Virus record (IMG/VR): IMGVR_UViG_3300042455_002935
Location: 1 to 36,277 of that record
Strand: one strand, 5' to 3'
DNA: 36,277 nucleotides
From: a virus
Below are positions 7,937 to 15,451 of the stretch, in pieces (position 1 is the stretch's first letter; each line of letters starts with the position of its first letter). Below the pieces are notes generated by a model. It was not told where the DNA came from and searched no databases. It worked only from the letters and a program-made list of their open reading frames with translations. The translations under genes were made by a program, and so were the position numbers.

Positions 7937-8183
7937 CTGTGCGCCTTACTGTTCGTGTAAATTTCTTAGCATCTTTGTCGCGAATTGCATTCAGCAATTT
8001 TCTTATCAAGTTGTCTGCTTGCTCAGGACTATAACTTGATTCGATCTGTTCTATTAGACGTATGGCACTGGCAATGACATTGTCAGCGCGAGTCTCAATA
8101 ATATAGCGTCGATCACGGTCCGCATTTTTTTCTGTGTATAATGCATCTAGTTCTTCCAAGATGCTGCGAGTGCGTTTTTGCAT
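7923..8183 (-). CDS. Small conserved hypothetical phage protein, 86 aa
   Basis: The ATG at 8183 is preferred to an in-frame TTG nine bases upstream because the ribosome-binding sequence (GAAAGGG) sits at better spacing for the ATG. The 86-residue product is charged and helical (RSILEELDALYTEKN, then ASAIRLIEQI), with no recognisable domain. A CTAAATA late box lies 21 bases upstream. It is the first gene of the late operon that runs down to the nucleotidyltransferase fusion, overlapping the 567-aa gene by 14 bases. Confidence 0.7.
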   Translation of the reverse strand: MQKRTRSILEELDALYTEKNADRDRRYIIETRADNVIASAIRLIEQIESSYSPEQADNLIRKLLNAIRDKDAKKFTRTVRRTDADI

Positions 8184-8204
8184 GTTTACCAAGACCCTTT
8201 CAAT

Positions 8205-8211
8205 TATTTAG
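8205..8211 (-). promoter_or_regulatory. Late-type promoter box CTAAATA
   Basis: A CTAAATA box lies between the helicase gene and the late operon, 21 bases before the 86-aa gene's ATG. It probably marks the switch from early replication genes to the late block. Confidence 0.55.
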
Positions 8212-8226
8212 CAGTAATACAGCGCA

Positions 8227-9618
8227 TTAAGCCTGTTTGATCTGGCCCAGCAGTTGCCTGAGTTTGGTGCCTTGTACGTCTGCTGTGACTTTAGCTGTGT
8301 CCATATCTTCGTCGGGTTTGGCAACTTGGCTACGAGTCTTGATAGAGTCCATGATGCTGCTACGCGGACCTTGCTGATTAGTATCCTCTCCGTTGTCAGT
8401 AATGCGCATGGTTTCGATATCGTAGTCCAGATCAACCTTGTTGCCAACGCCCTGACTGCTACGACTTTTCATGCACTGCATTTGATACTTGCCTCGCTCT
8501 CGCATGGCTCTAGATGTAAAAATACCAAACACAAAGTCAGCTGTATTGATCTTGGATATGCCACCGGCAATGTGGCTATGATCAAACTCAATTTCTTCTA
8601 CTGCACTACGGTTCAACTGACTTGCTGTGACCATTAACACCTTGAGTTCAATGGCCAAGTTACGCAGCTCTTCTGCTGAATACTTGTCCTTGATAAACTG
8701 ATCATTGGGATTGACTTTTACAGTGACCGGCATGATCAGGTCCAGATAATCCACCATGATAAAGTCGATCTTGATGCCGGTCTGTATCTGTACTTCTTTG
8801 ATGTAGGCACGCATGTCGTTTACATTGCTTTGTGCTGGCAAGGCCTTGATGCGATAGTCGCCAAACTTCTTGCCCATCATTTTTACTTTGAGCTCTGTTT
8901 GTCCAATATCTCTACGAATGTCTTTGGTACTGGTACTGGTCAACATGGCGTCTGTACGCAGAGCAACCAGTTCTTCATTCAATTCCAATGTGATGTAAAC
9001 ACCACTCAATCCTTGGCTCAACCAGTTTAAAGCTATATTCATCATGACCAGGCTCTTGCCCGAGCCAGAACCTCCAGCAAAAATGTTCAGTTCGCCTCTG
9101 CTGAATCCGCCATACAAGATACGATCCATCTGTGGCCATCCGGTTGAGACCTGACCGCCTGAGTTGAAATATCGGTTGAGTCGATCACTAGGGCTGTCAA
9201 AATAGTTTGTGCCCATGTCCTTAGTCAGGCTGATCTGTACTGCGTCTTTGATCAGCTTTTCGATACCGCCGGAATCATAATCAGGTTGCTCCAACAAGTC
9301 AGCTGCTTTGAGAATAGCTCGCTCCAGTGCTTGCTTGCGAGTAAACGATTCAAACTCATCTAGAAACCAGTCAAAGTGACCTTCATTGAGATCGGGAATT
9401 TCCTGCAACACAATACCAGTGGCAGCACGAATCTGCGCACGATCTGGCATGGTCTTGAATTCGGCGCTGTGTTGTTTAATGAATTCAGCGGCTGGTCTCA
9501 ACGTTCGATCAAAGTTTTCTGGATCATAAATGTTTTGCACACGTACATAGCTGGTGGCATCGCACAACATCATTTCCAAGAATAATCGTTGTACGTCAGT
9601 GTTGTAATCTTTTAACAA
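8227..9618 (-). CDS. 41: DnaB-type replicative helicase (gp41-like)
   Basis: A 463-residue RecA-fold hexameric helicase that unwinds the replication fork. Residues 1-130 are the helical N-terminal domain. A linker leads to the RecA core with Walker A AGGSGSGKS (181-189), a TLELNEE segment (210-216) and Walker B IMVDYLDL (287-294), followed by a MVTASQLN segment typical of DnaB/gp41. The start is a TTG (TTGTTAAAAG) with AGGA nine bases upstream; no in-frame ATG is available before residue 16. A sigma70-like promoter lies just upstream. It would work with the gp61-type primase encoded further along the strand. Confidence 0.93.
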   Translation of the reverse strand: MLKDYNTDVQRLFLEMMLCDATSYVRVQNIYDPENFDRTLRPAAEFIKQHSAEFKTMPDRAQIRAATGIVLQEIPDLNEGHFDWFLDEFESFTRKQALERAILKAADLLEQPDYDSGGIEKLIKDAVQISLTKDMGTNYFDSPSDRLNRYFNSGGQVSTGWPQMDRILYGGFSRGELNIFAGGSGSGKSLVMMNIALNWLSQGLSGVYITLELNEELVALRTDAMLTSTSTKDIRRDIGQTELKVKMMGKKFGDYRIKALPAQSNVNDMRAYIKEVQIQTGIKIDFIMVDYLDLIMPVTVKVNPNDQFIKDKYSAEELRNLAIELKVLMVTASQLNRSAVEEIEFDHSHIAGGISKINTADFVFGIFTSRAMRERGKYQMQCMKSRSSQGVGNKVDLDYDIETMRITDNGEDTNQQGPRSSIMDSIKTRSQVAKPDEDMDTAKVTADVQGTKLRQLLGQIKQA

Positions 9619-9644
9619 GCTAATTGTTCCTGAAGTTTTTTAAT

Positions 9645-9673
9645 ATTATACACGATACATTCTTTCTAGTCTA
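9645..9673 (-). promoter_or_regulatory. Sigma70-like promoter for the helicase gene
   Basis: TAGACT, a 17-bp spacer and TATAAT, ending 26 bases upstream of the TTG start. It has the same -35 form (TAGAC[C/T]) and spacer as the promoters repeated at 23.7-24.6 kb. It lies inside the end of the upstream gene. Confidence 0.6.
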
Positions 9674-10407
9674 GTGACATCGGCCCAACTGCAAAAATTA
9701 ATTGCATCGTTGATTGACCATAATCTTTTTTCCTCCGGCAGCTCGTGTAAGTACTCAAAGACATATATAAGCCAAGCTACCATCCATGGACTAAAATTAT
9801 CTTCTATACCCCAAAATTTAATCAAATCGGGCATTGACATTTTATCCGACGGCATGTTCAAGTTATAGTTTAATTGAGTAGCCCAATAATTGTTAAAAAA
9901 TAACTTCTGGCTATCAGTTAACTCCTTTGAAATAATATCTTTTAAGAAATTTACGTCAGTTAAATTCCAATAATTGTAGCATGTTTGAGACGGAGTAAAT
10001 GATTGAATTTTTTTATGCCAATTTGCAATGTCAATAAAATGATTATCAACTAGATTAGATAATTTTAATGTTAACTTTTTATAAGAGATATTATATAACA
10101 CATTGCCAATGTGCGTATAGGGATATAGTTGTATAATTTTAGCATTTGGAAATGTTGTGTTAATTAATTCTGTATCAAAATTGTGTGTAACTACTACTGT
10201 ATGATTTTTTATACGTGCTTGTATTTCTTTGTGCCAATGATAACGACCATTTAATGATAAAACTAAATCATTGGGACCGGTATCAACGCGAAATATATTT
10301 GTGTTTTTCGGAACAACGTCGGCTATTAAGAATCCCAGAAAGTTGCCGGAGCAGCCTTCGAGATGACTTATCACATATTGAACATTTTCTTTATTATTTT
10401 CGACCAT
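9646..10407 (-). CDS. Sulfotransferase-like or other P-loop-type protein (uncertain)
   Basis: A 253-residue protein. The N-terminus (SHLEGCSGNFLGFLI, residues 14-28) is a Gly-rich loop followed by a helix, similar in position to the 5'-phosphosulfate loop of sulfotransferases, and FPNAKIIQLYPYT recalls their second strand. These matches are weak and I cannot confirm PAPS binding. The gene overlaps the upstream SGNH-like gene by 37 bases and follows a radical-SAM gene, so it may belong to a small modification cassette inserted between primase and helicase. Confidence 0.55.
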   Translation of the reverse strand: MVENNKENVQYVISHLEGCSGNFLGFLIADVVPKNTNIFRVDTGPNDLVLSLNGRYHWHKEIQARIKNHTVVVTHNFDTELINTTFPNAKIIQLYPYTHIGNVLYNISYKKLTLKLSNLVDNHFIDIANWHKKIQSFTPSQTCYNYWNLTDVNFLKDIISKELTDSQKLFFNNYWATQLNYNLNMPSDKMSMPDLIKFWGIEDNFSPWMVAWLIYVFEYLHELPEEKRLWSINDAINFCSWADVTRLERMYRV

Positions 10408-10916
10408 TGTAAATGTGTGTTGGGCCCTGGATGTGTATCATCTTCTGCACGATCAATAAAAGAAGACCAAGTAAGGGTCGGAATGTGCGAATGTTTGATT
10501 TCGTCAATAACAAAATAAAATCCATGATTCGGTAGTAAAAAATTTTCTTTGTTATATTTAAATTCTCGTAACTGAATAATAGTTATACCCGACTTGACAG
10601 AAACTTTTTTATAGTGGTCAATAATATCATTATTTGAAACTAAAAATCCAGCGGTTGTGTAAGTGTTTACTTGTAAATCACCCAACAGTTGGTGCCAGCA
10701 TTGATTGTAGGCAAGACCTACACCAAAGCTAAAACTACTGCCAAAGACCGAAATGTCTGGATGTGCATGATGTTCGGGGCCGCGGTATCCCAGACTGTTA
10801 AAGGTATAATCAATGGGTTTACCTGAATCATGTCTTGCAAAATACTTGTATGACTGATTAGAAAATTTTCCAACCCAATTATTGATTCCATCTGCATATC
10901 CTGAATTATAATTCAC
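10371..10916 (-). CDS. SGNH/GDSL-type hydrolase (copy 1)
   Basis: A 181-residue protein with the two ends of an SGNH-hydrolase active site: a nucleophile-type block VFGSSFSFGVG (residues 57-67, candidate serine at 60 or 61) and a C-terminal DxxH block (DDTHPG, D159 and H162). The family acts on esters and O-acetyl groups, often on glycans. The start is a GTG three bases after the stop of the radical-SAM gene. A similar pair (radical SAM then SGNH) occurs at 20.1-22.0 kb. The substrate is unknown. Confidence 0.65.
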   Translation of the reverse strand: MNYNSGYADGINNWVGKFSNQSYKYFARHDSGKPIDYTFNSLGYRGPEHHAHPDISVFGSSFSFGVGLAYNQCWHQLLGDLQVNTYTTAGFLVSNNDIIDHYKKVSVKSGITIIQLREFKYNKENFLLPNHGFYFVIDEIKHSHIPTLTWSSFIDRAEDDTHPGPNTHLQWSKIIKKMFNM

Positions 10917-10919
10917 TTT

Positions 10920-11915
10920 TCAATCCAATGGGTTACTTTGCAGCAGATTTGACAAATAAGGTACATAATCGTTGACTGAAATACCTTTAATTTTATCTTG
11001 TGTAGTAATTGCTTCGACAAATTTAGGCCATAACGCATGACCGGGCTGTACAGTATGATTAAAATAAGCAGGATATTGCACATAATTTTCAATGTACAAC
11101 AATCCTTGTTGATTGAACCAATTGACAGTATTTTGCTTGTCGTGAATGTTGAGGTTGCTAATGGTATAACTTACTACTACTTCTCGAAAAATCTGTCTGT
11201 ACTGATCAATATTTGTTAAGGTTCGATCCCAGCTTAATGGATATCTTACATATTCAAATAGCTTGTCAGTTCCGTCTATGCTAACACAGCAACTGATATT
11301 GCTGAATTTAGCAAATGTATCGATATGCTTTTTGGTCAATGTAACACTGCCGTTGGTAACAAAGCTAACCAAACAATCAGTGTTGCCGTTTAACAGCAAC
11401 ATATCTAGTATAGCAAACGATTTTTCAATCAACAATGGCTCACCGCCTAATAGATTGATACGTTTGATTGTTTTCCAGTTAATTGTGGATTGATAGTGGT
11501 CAAAGTTGCGATCTATTCTACTATTCTCAGATGAGATTTTGATTTGTTTTTTTAGCAAGCCTTGCCAAGCAGAACTGGCATTGGCACCACAAGTAATACA
11601 AGTTGAATTGCACAATGATCCCAAATTAAATTGATACAACATTGGCTCGGCATCATGTATATTGTCGGCTATCACTTCGATATTTTTATCTAGCGCAAAG
11701 TCTAAAAATCTATTCTCCATTTGTCGACGACTTTCAATTCCAGAATCTTCAAGATGCCAGCATTTTTGGCAAGCCTCGGACTGTTTATTATCAATAAAAT
11801 CTTGTTGCAGACGGGATCGAGAAATGGATTTTTGTAACCAACAACATATAGAATCTTGTTGGGTTTTTAAATTTATCTCTCTGCTGTACCAAGGCATTAC
11901 ACAAAAATGTTTCAT
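10920..11915 (-). CDS. Radical-SAM protein with N-terminal twitch-type domain (copy 1)
   Basis: A 331-residue protein. Residues 1-55 carry a SPASM/twitch-like cluster motif placed before the core (FCVMPWY, CCW at 24-26, CxxC at 49-52, then GIESRR). The radical-SAM core follows with LCNSTCITC (C102, C106, C109; CxxxCxxC binding the 4Fe-4S cluster) and GGEPLL, which contacts SAM. The N-terminal position of the accessory cluster motif fits the twitch-domain radical-SAM family. The reaction is unknown. It overlaps the primase stop by four bases and precedes an SGNH-type gene. Confidence 0.85.
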   Translation of the reverse strand: MKHFCVMPWYSREINLKTQQDSICCWLQKSISRSRLQQDFIDNKQSEACQKCWHLEDSGIESRRQMENRFLDFALDKNIEVIADNIHDAEPMLYQFNLGSLCNSTCITCGANASSAWQGLLKKQIKISSENSRIDRNFDHYQSTINWKTIKRINLLGGEPLLIEKSFAILDMLLLNGNTDCLVSFVTNGSVTLTKKHIDTFAKFSNISCCVSIDGTDKLFEYVRYPLSWDRTLTNIDQYRQIFREVVVSYTISNLNIHDKQNTVNWFNQQGLLYIENYVQYPAYFNHTVQPGHALWPKFVEAITTQDKIKGISVNDYVPYLSNLLQSNPLD

Positions 11916-12880
11916 AGTCTGAAGGTCTTAACAAGTTGTTTTTTGCGCATTTCTATTTTGATTCTGCTGGTCTCTCGTGCCTGCATGATAGTTAGCAAGG
12001 TTGCTAAACGACCATATTTCTTTACAGCATCATTGACATCTTTGCAACCATCCCACTTGGGCATGCTCACCGACCATCCCAACTCAATGGCACGATTCAC
12101 TAGCTCCATGCCAGGCCGGTCTTGATCGGGTACTACAATAATTTCCTTTCCCAAACTACGTATGAGTCTGGCTTGTGCATCACTGACTTCGTTGTGCATC
12201 AAAGCCAAGCCACTGATGCTGAGTGCATCAAATATGCCTTCTGTCACCACAACTGATTGCCAATTGGCATGTTGCAAGTCTGTGCCGAACACATACCCAG
12301 GTTGAAAATCGTTTAACCATACGGGTTTTCGATCATCCAAAAATCTAGTGGTATTGCCAACCAAGGTGTTGTTATAGGTGAACGGGATAATGACTCCCGG
12401 TCTTGCGCCTGCAGTTGCACTGACCATAAATGGATAATCTACAGGTGCACATCTGCTGCGCAAGTAATTCCATATGTCTGTATGTGCTGGTGTTACAAAT
12501 TCAACCCCGCCTATGTCACGTTCTTCGAAGTGTATGCCTTGTATAGCTGCTGCAGTTTGCTGACGGTCGTCTAGTAATCCTGTTATACTACGATGCCGTA
12601 GGCTTTCTAGATTGACACGTTCTATTTCTTCTTGTGGTACATTCAACCAGGTCAACAGCTTGCGAGCTTTAAAACTGAGATTACGTCCCAAGATAAAACT
12701 AGCAGTATAACCGCAGTTGAAACAATGATAACTCCAACCTTCGGCGCTGCTTTTGAGTCCGCCACGCTGCCGTCGATCCTGACTTTCGCCATTGTGGACA
12801 CAGCAGGGGCCGTTGAAACTGATCCAGCCCGAGCTGGATGTCTTGCGTTTTCCTGGGAGGTATTGGACAATATCTAGCAT
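11912..12880 (-). CDS. 61: DNA primase (gp61-like)
   Basis: A 322-residue DnaG-type phage primase that lays RNA primers for lagging-strand synthesis with gp41. An N-terminal zinc-ribbon is visible (CCVH at 26-29 and CFNCG at 53-57), then a linker, then a TOPRIM domain with the glutamate in VVVTEGIFDAL (E214) and the aspartates in VVPDQDRPG (D252, D254), which bind metal. Length is close to T4 gp61 (342 aa). A radical-SAM gene starts within its stop codon. Confidence 0.88.
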   Translation of the reverse strand: MLDIVQYLPGKRKTSSSGWISFNGPCCVHNGESQDRRQRGGLKSSAEGWSYHCFNCGYTASFILGRNLSFKARKLLTWLNVPQEEIERVNLESLRHRSITGLLDDRQQTAAAIQGIHFEERDIGGVEFVTPAHTDIWNYLRSRCAPVDYPFMVSATAGARPGVIIPFTYNNTLVGNTTRFLDDRKPVWLNDFQPGYVFGTDLQHANWQSVVVTEGIFDALSISGLALMHNEVSDAQARLIRSLGKEIIVVPDQDRPGMELVNRAIELGWSVSMPKWDGCKDVNDAVKKYGRLATLLTIMQARETSRIKIEMRKKQLVKTFRL

Positions 12881-12908
12881 TCAGCTAGTATAACATACTT
12901 TATGACAA

Positions 12909-13694
12909 TTAGCGATATGCAATTACACCAAAGTCGCCGGATGTGAGATCAAAAGATAATCTCAAGTAAGGATGGTATCCAGAAACGTTGAAACCAATGC
13001 GTTCTTGACTATTAGTCAAGGTCAGCTGTTCGACGGTTTGACCTGTTCTGAGATCTTGAAAAGGCACATTGTACCATTCGACAGTGTTGGCTGTGGCTGC
13101 AGTTGCGCCTTGTACAGCAACTACGCCAGTTAATTGCTGAGGGTCGAACTGAAAGGTCGTCAATGCTCTACCATCAGTTTCTAGTGTACTGGAATAATAA
13201 ACATCATTCACTGGTGCCTGGCTGGGAACTGTCAAAATCTGACTGCCTACAAACATGGGAAATATGGAATTTACCAAGTCGATGTCGCCGCGAGCACCCG
13301 AATAATCATCGGTATATACTGCTTGATCCAACACACCCGACGATACTTCCAAACTCCAACTGGCTGGCTGTGCTTGAAAATGCAGGGTGTCGGCAGCAGG
13401 AATAGTAACTTTGGCACGCCCTAGGCTGGCGCTTAAGGCCACTAGTTCTCGAGCATACAGAAGATTTTCTCCATTTTGACTGATAATACGAAAGGTAAAC
13501 GTAGATCCTGTGATGTTCACTGGCTTTTGATCTTGATTTAGGAACTGAAACAAAATGACATTGTCCACGCCTAAATTACATTTTAAATTTTTTGCATACA
13601 CCGGATTCCACCTCGCATTGAAATAAGCGCCGCTGATGTCTATCAACAAAACTTGTTGAATTTGTTGGTAAAGATAGGCGGTTGTTGAGTACAT
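12909..13694 (-). CDS. Probable virion (baseplate or fibre-related) structural protein
   Basis: A 261-residue beta-rich protein. Residues about 48-80 (FQFLNQDQKPVNITGSTFTF and following) resemble the N-terminal domain of BppU-type baseplate and fibre proteins, which have a [DN]QDGxPVxLTG-like turn. The rest has short beta repeats and no catalytic motif. A GATAAATA late box lies five bases before the ATG, in keeping with a virion protein although it sits among replication genes. Confidence 0.6.
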   Translation of the reverse strand: MYSTTAYLYQQIQQVLLIDISGAYFNARWNPVYAKNLKCNLGVDNVILFQFLNQDQKPVNITGSTFTFRIISQNGENLLYARELVALSASLGRAKVTIPAADTLHFQAQPASWSLEVSSGVLDQAVYTDDYSGARGDIDLVNSIFPMFVGSQILTVPSQAPVNDVYYSSTLETDGRALTTFQFDPQQLTGVVAVQGATAATANTVEWYNVPFQDLRTGQTVEQLTLTNSQERIGFNVSGYHPYLRLSFDLTSGDFGVIAYR

Positions 13695-13699
13695 GATTC

Positions 13700-13707
13700 T
13701 ATTTATC
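13700..13707 (-). promoter_or_regulatory. Late-type promoter box GATAAATA, five bases before ATG
   Basis: GATAAATA then five bases (GAATC) then ATG on the minus strand. In T4 the box spans about -13 to -6, so the ATG falls at the predicted +1 and the mRNA would be leaderless. No ribosome-binding site is visible. Confidence 0.6.
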
Positions 13708-13759
13708 TTATAATATTTGTGCCAAACAGCTAATAGTTATTTACACCAAAAACCTAGCA

Positions 13760-13767
13760 CATAAATA
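13760..13767 (+). promoter_or_regulatory. Late-type promoter box CATAAATA, five bases before ATG
   Basis: CATAAATA, five bases (CCCGC), then ATG at 13773. It is the divergent partner of the minus-strand late box at 13700-13707, with identical spacing to its own ATG. Confidence 0.6.
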
Positions 13768-13772
13768 CCCGC

Positions 13773-14150
13773 ATGGGCAACAACATAATAGAACAGCTTA
13801 CTGCCAAATATCCTTTCATGTCTCTATGCATTTATGCCAACATGGAATATGTTGGCATCGTACAAAATCGCGACGAAACCATTACCACCATTTACGACTT
13901 TGGCAACATACAAGATACTCAACTCAAATTGTTGTTTATTGAGTTGGCAGCGGTATGGTGGTGGGAAAGCAATAGAAGCATACCTATTAATATTTTTTTG
14001 AAGTCAGAATGGGAACCATTCCGGCAGTATCGTCGTACTTTTGTCAACAAAGATCTAACAATTTTATGCGGACCTGTTTGTAGCCTAAGCGACCTGAGTC
14101 GTAAAAAATCAAAAAGAAAAAGTGTTACTCTGGTCAAACGGGTTGAATAG
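13773..14150 (+). CDS. Conserved hypothetical phage protein, 125 aa
   Basis: A 125-residue protein on the plus strand, isolated in a minus-strand block. It has a Trp-rich centre (AVWWWESNRSIPINIF, residues 60-75) and a basic tail (DLSRKKSKRKSVTLVK). It resembles a family of conserved T4-like phage proteins of unknown function. A late-type box just before the ATG implies late expression. Its end overlaps the end of the mini-DnaE gene on the other strand by 17 bases. Confidence 0.75.
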   Translation: MGNNIIEQLTAKYPFMSLCIYANMEYVGIVQNRDETITTIYDFGNIQDTQLKLLFIELAAVWWWESNRSIPINIFLKSEWEPFRQYRRTFVNKDLTILCGPVCSLSDLSRKKSKRKSVTLVKRVE

Positions 14151-14730
14151 AGTTGCGTTCTGCATCTTCTAGTAAATTCATATGCAGTGCAACCAATCGT
14201 GCATAACCCAAGCTGTGGCTTTTCTTAAAGGTGTAGCCTCGACTGTCGTCGCCGTCCCACACTGACGCAAATACTTGATCCCAGGCACATTTCTGCAAAT
14301 GAGCTTTTCCAGGTCTAATGACGCTGATAAATGCTGCCATACGAGGAATAGAATCTGGTTTCATTGTCTGCAGCAGATCCGCATAGTTTCCCACATGAAC
14401 CAGTTGTGTTGCCCAGGTTGGATCAGTCCACAATCGTGCCCAGTTGACATCAGCTGCCAGCACAGATTCGTAATGCTCAGGGTCGCGTACCAGCTGATAA
14501 ACCGACATGTTTAAGAAATCGATTTTAAAATATCCGCGAGATTCTGCTTCGTTATAATCGATCGCAGCACAGCCATTTACAGGATCCTGAGGAATAGCAG
14601 TTACATATACTCCGCTGTTGTGTCGACGCACCTGTCCTTGATGCAGTTGTCGTGCAGTAGTATGCCGGATCAAGTTCAACAGTTGAGTACGATCTGCCAG
14701 GTCTATATCAATATCTGCTGACATCACCAT
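14134..14730 (-). CDS. Miniature DnaE-like protein (condensed Pol III alpha palm)
   Basis: A 198-residue protein that aligns in order with separated blocks of the bacterial DNA polymerase III alpha catalytic region: DIDIDLADR (6-14; compare DFDVDF with two catalytic Asp), RHNSGVYV (36-43; compare HAGGVVI), YFKIDFLNM (67-75; compare VKFDFLGL, third catalytic Asp, here D71), KPDSIPRMAAFISVIRPG (124-141; compare [20 protein letters not shown]) and FKKSHSLGYA (168-177; compare FNKSHSAAYA). The spacers between blocks are mostly lost, and there is no PHP, beta-binding or OB domain. All three aspartates are kept, so activity is conceivable, but a non-polymerase role is equally possible. The start overlaps the zinc-finger gene. 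Confidence 0.75.
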   Translation of the reverse strand: MVMSADIDIDLADRTQLLNLIRHTTARQLHQGQVRRHNSGVYVTAIPQDPVNGCAAIDYNEAESRGYFKIDFLNMSVYQLVRDPEHYESVLAADVNWARLWTDPTWATQLVHVGNYADLLQTMKPDSIPRMAAFISVIRPGKAHLQKCAWDQVFASVWDGDDSRGYTFKKSHSLGYARLVALHMNLLEDAERNSIQPV

Positions 14731-15398
14731 CCTGCCTGTTTTAAAATGTCACGAGCTGCTGCTGTGTCTTCTGGGTAGTCTCGAAACCGTTTTTGCCAAA
14801 AGTCAGCATCCACATACGGCCAAATCAGATTGATTTGATTACTGTTCAATCGAGATAAAAATTCTACTCCGGAGGTGGAGTTATACAGTGCCCAAGCTGA
14901 GACTCGGCCTGACGAAACAGCATGACATATAACATTGTCGTTGCCGAATCTTATGTAATCATGTGCTGGATTGCCAGTTTTTTCTGCCCAGTCGATACTG
15001 GTTTCAATTGCTCGATATATGGCATCCATGACATTTTCCACTCGCAGATATTCTGCCAAGAATTCTTCGTAAACACTGTCCTTACACCAGTAATCAATTT
15101 TCTTGTTGTTCTTTAGTAGCCATTCAACAAAACGCGGAACGTTGACAGCACGTACACTGACACAGTATTGTCCAAAACGAGCAAATGCACGATAGTAGGG
15201 ACTGGCAGCAAAGTCATCAAATGATTTTGACCGCCCTGTGCCTTGACTCATGTCATAGAATTTTTGATAAGCACGTAATCCTATCTGTATACCAGTTTCA
15301 TTTTGACTTTGGTAGCGTTTCTTCTGCTCACAAACATGTACTATAAGTGTGGTTTCTTTGGCAAAAGATTTTTTACAGTATTGACATTCAAATTTCAT
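14724..15398 (-). CDS. C2H2 zinc-finger protein paired with the mini-DnaE gene
   Basis: A 224-residue protein. The first 23 residues are a zinc-finger-like unit (FECQYCKKSFAKETTLIVHV, with Cys5, Cys8, His21 and Cys23 as likely ligands). The remaining 200 residues are helical, with conserved-looking stretches (SPYYRAFARFGQY; VPRFVEWLLKNNKKIDYW; IWPYVDADFWQKRFRDYP). I know of similar uncharacterised proteins in T4-like phages. The stop codon overlaps the start of the mini-DnaE gene, so the two are co-translated and may act together on nucleic acid. A sigma70-like promoter lies just upstream. Confidence 0.75.
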   Translation of the reverse strand: MKFECQYCKKSFAKETTLIVHVCEQKKRYQSQNETGIQIGLRAYQKFYDMSQGTGRSKSFDDFAASPYYRAFARFGQYCVSVRAVNVPRFVEWLLKNNKKIDYWCKDSVYEEFLAEYLRVENVMDAIYRAIETSIDWAEKTGNPAHDYIRFGNDNVICHAVSSGRVSAWALYNSTSGVEFLSRLNSNQINLIWPYVDADFWQKRFRDYPEDTAAARDILKQAGW

Positions 15399-15421
15399 TC
15401 TTCTTCACAGATAAAATGGTT

Positions 15422-15450
15422 AGTATAACACTGAAGATCTTGTTGGACAA
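15422..15450 (-). promoter_or_regulatory. Sigma70-like promoter for the zinc-finger/mini-DnaE pair
   Basis: TTGTCC, a 17-bp spacer and TATACT on the minus strand, in the 53-base gap before the zinc-finger gene. A purine-rich site (GAAGAAG) lies before the ATG. Confidence 0.5.
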
Positions 15451-15451
15451 G

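Noticed and set aside
8208-8447. A 79-aa minus-strand frame over the end of the helicase gene
   Set aside because: It is out of frame with the helicase, whose RecA motifs are clear, and it covers the late promoter region.
12652-12870. A 72-aa minus-strand frame inside the primase zinc-ribbon region
   Set aside because: It is a shadow frame of the primase, which has clear zinc and TOPRIM motifs.
12887-12908. A TATACT with TTGTCA upstream before the primase gene
   Set aside because: The spacer between the two boxes is only 10 bp, too short for a sigma70 promoter; the -10-like box alone is not enough to call it.
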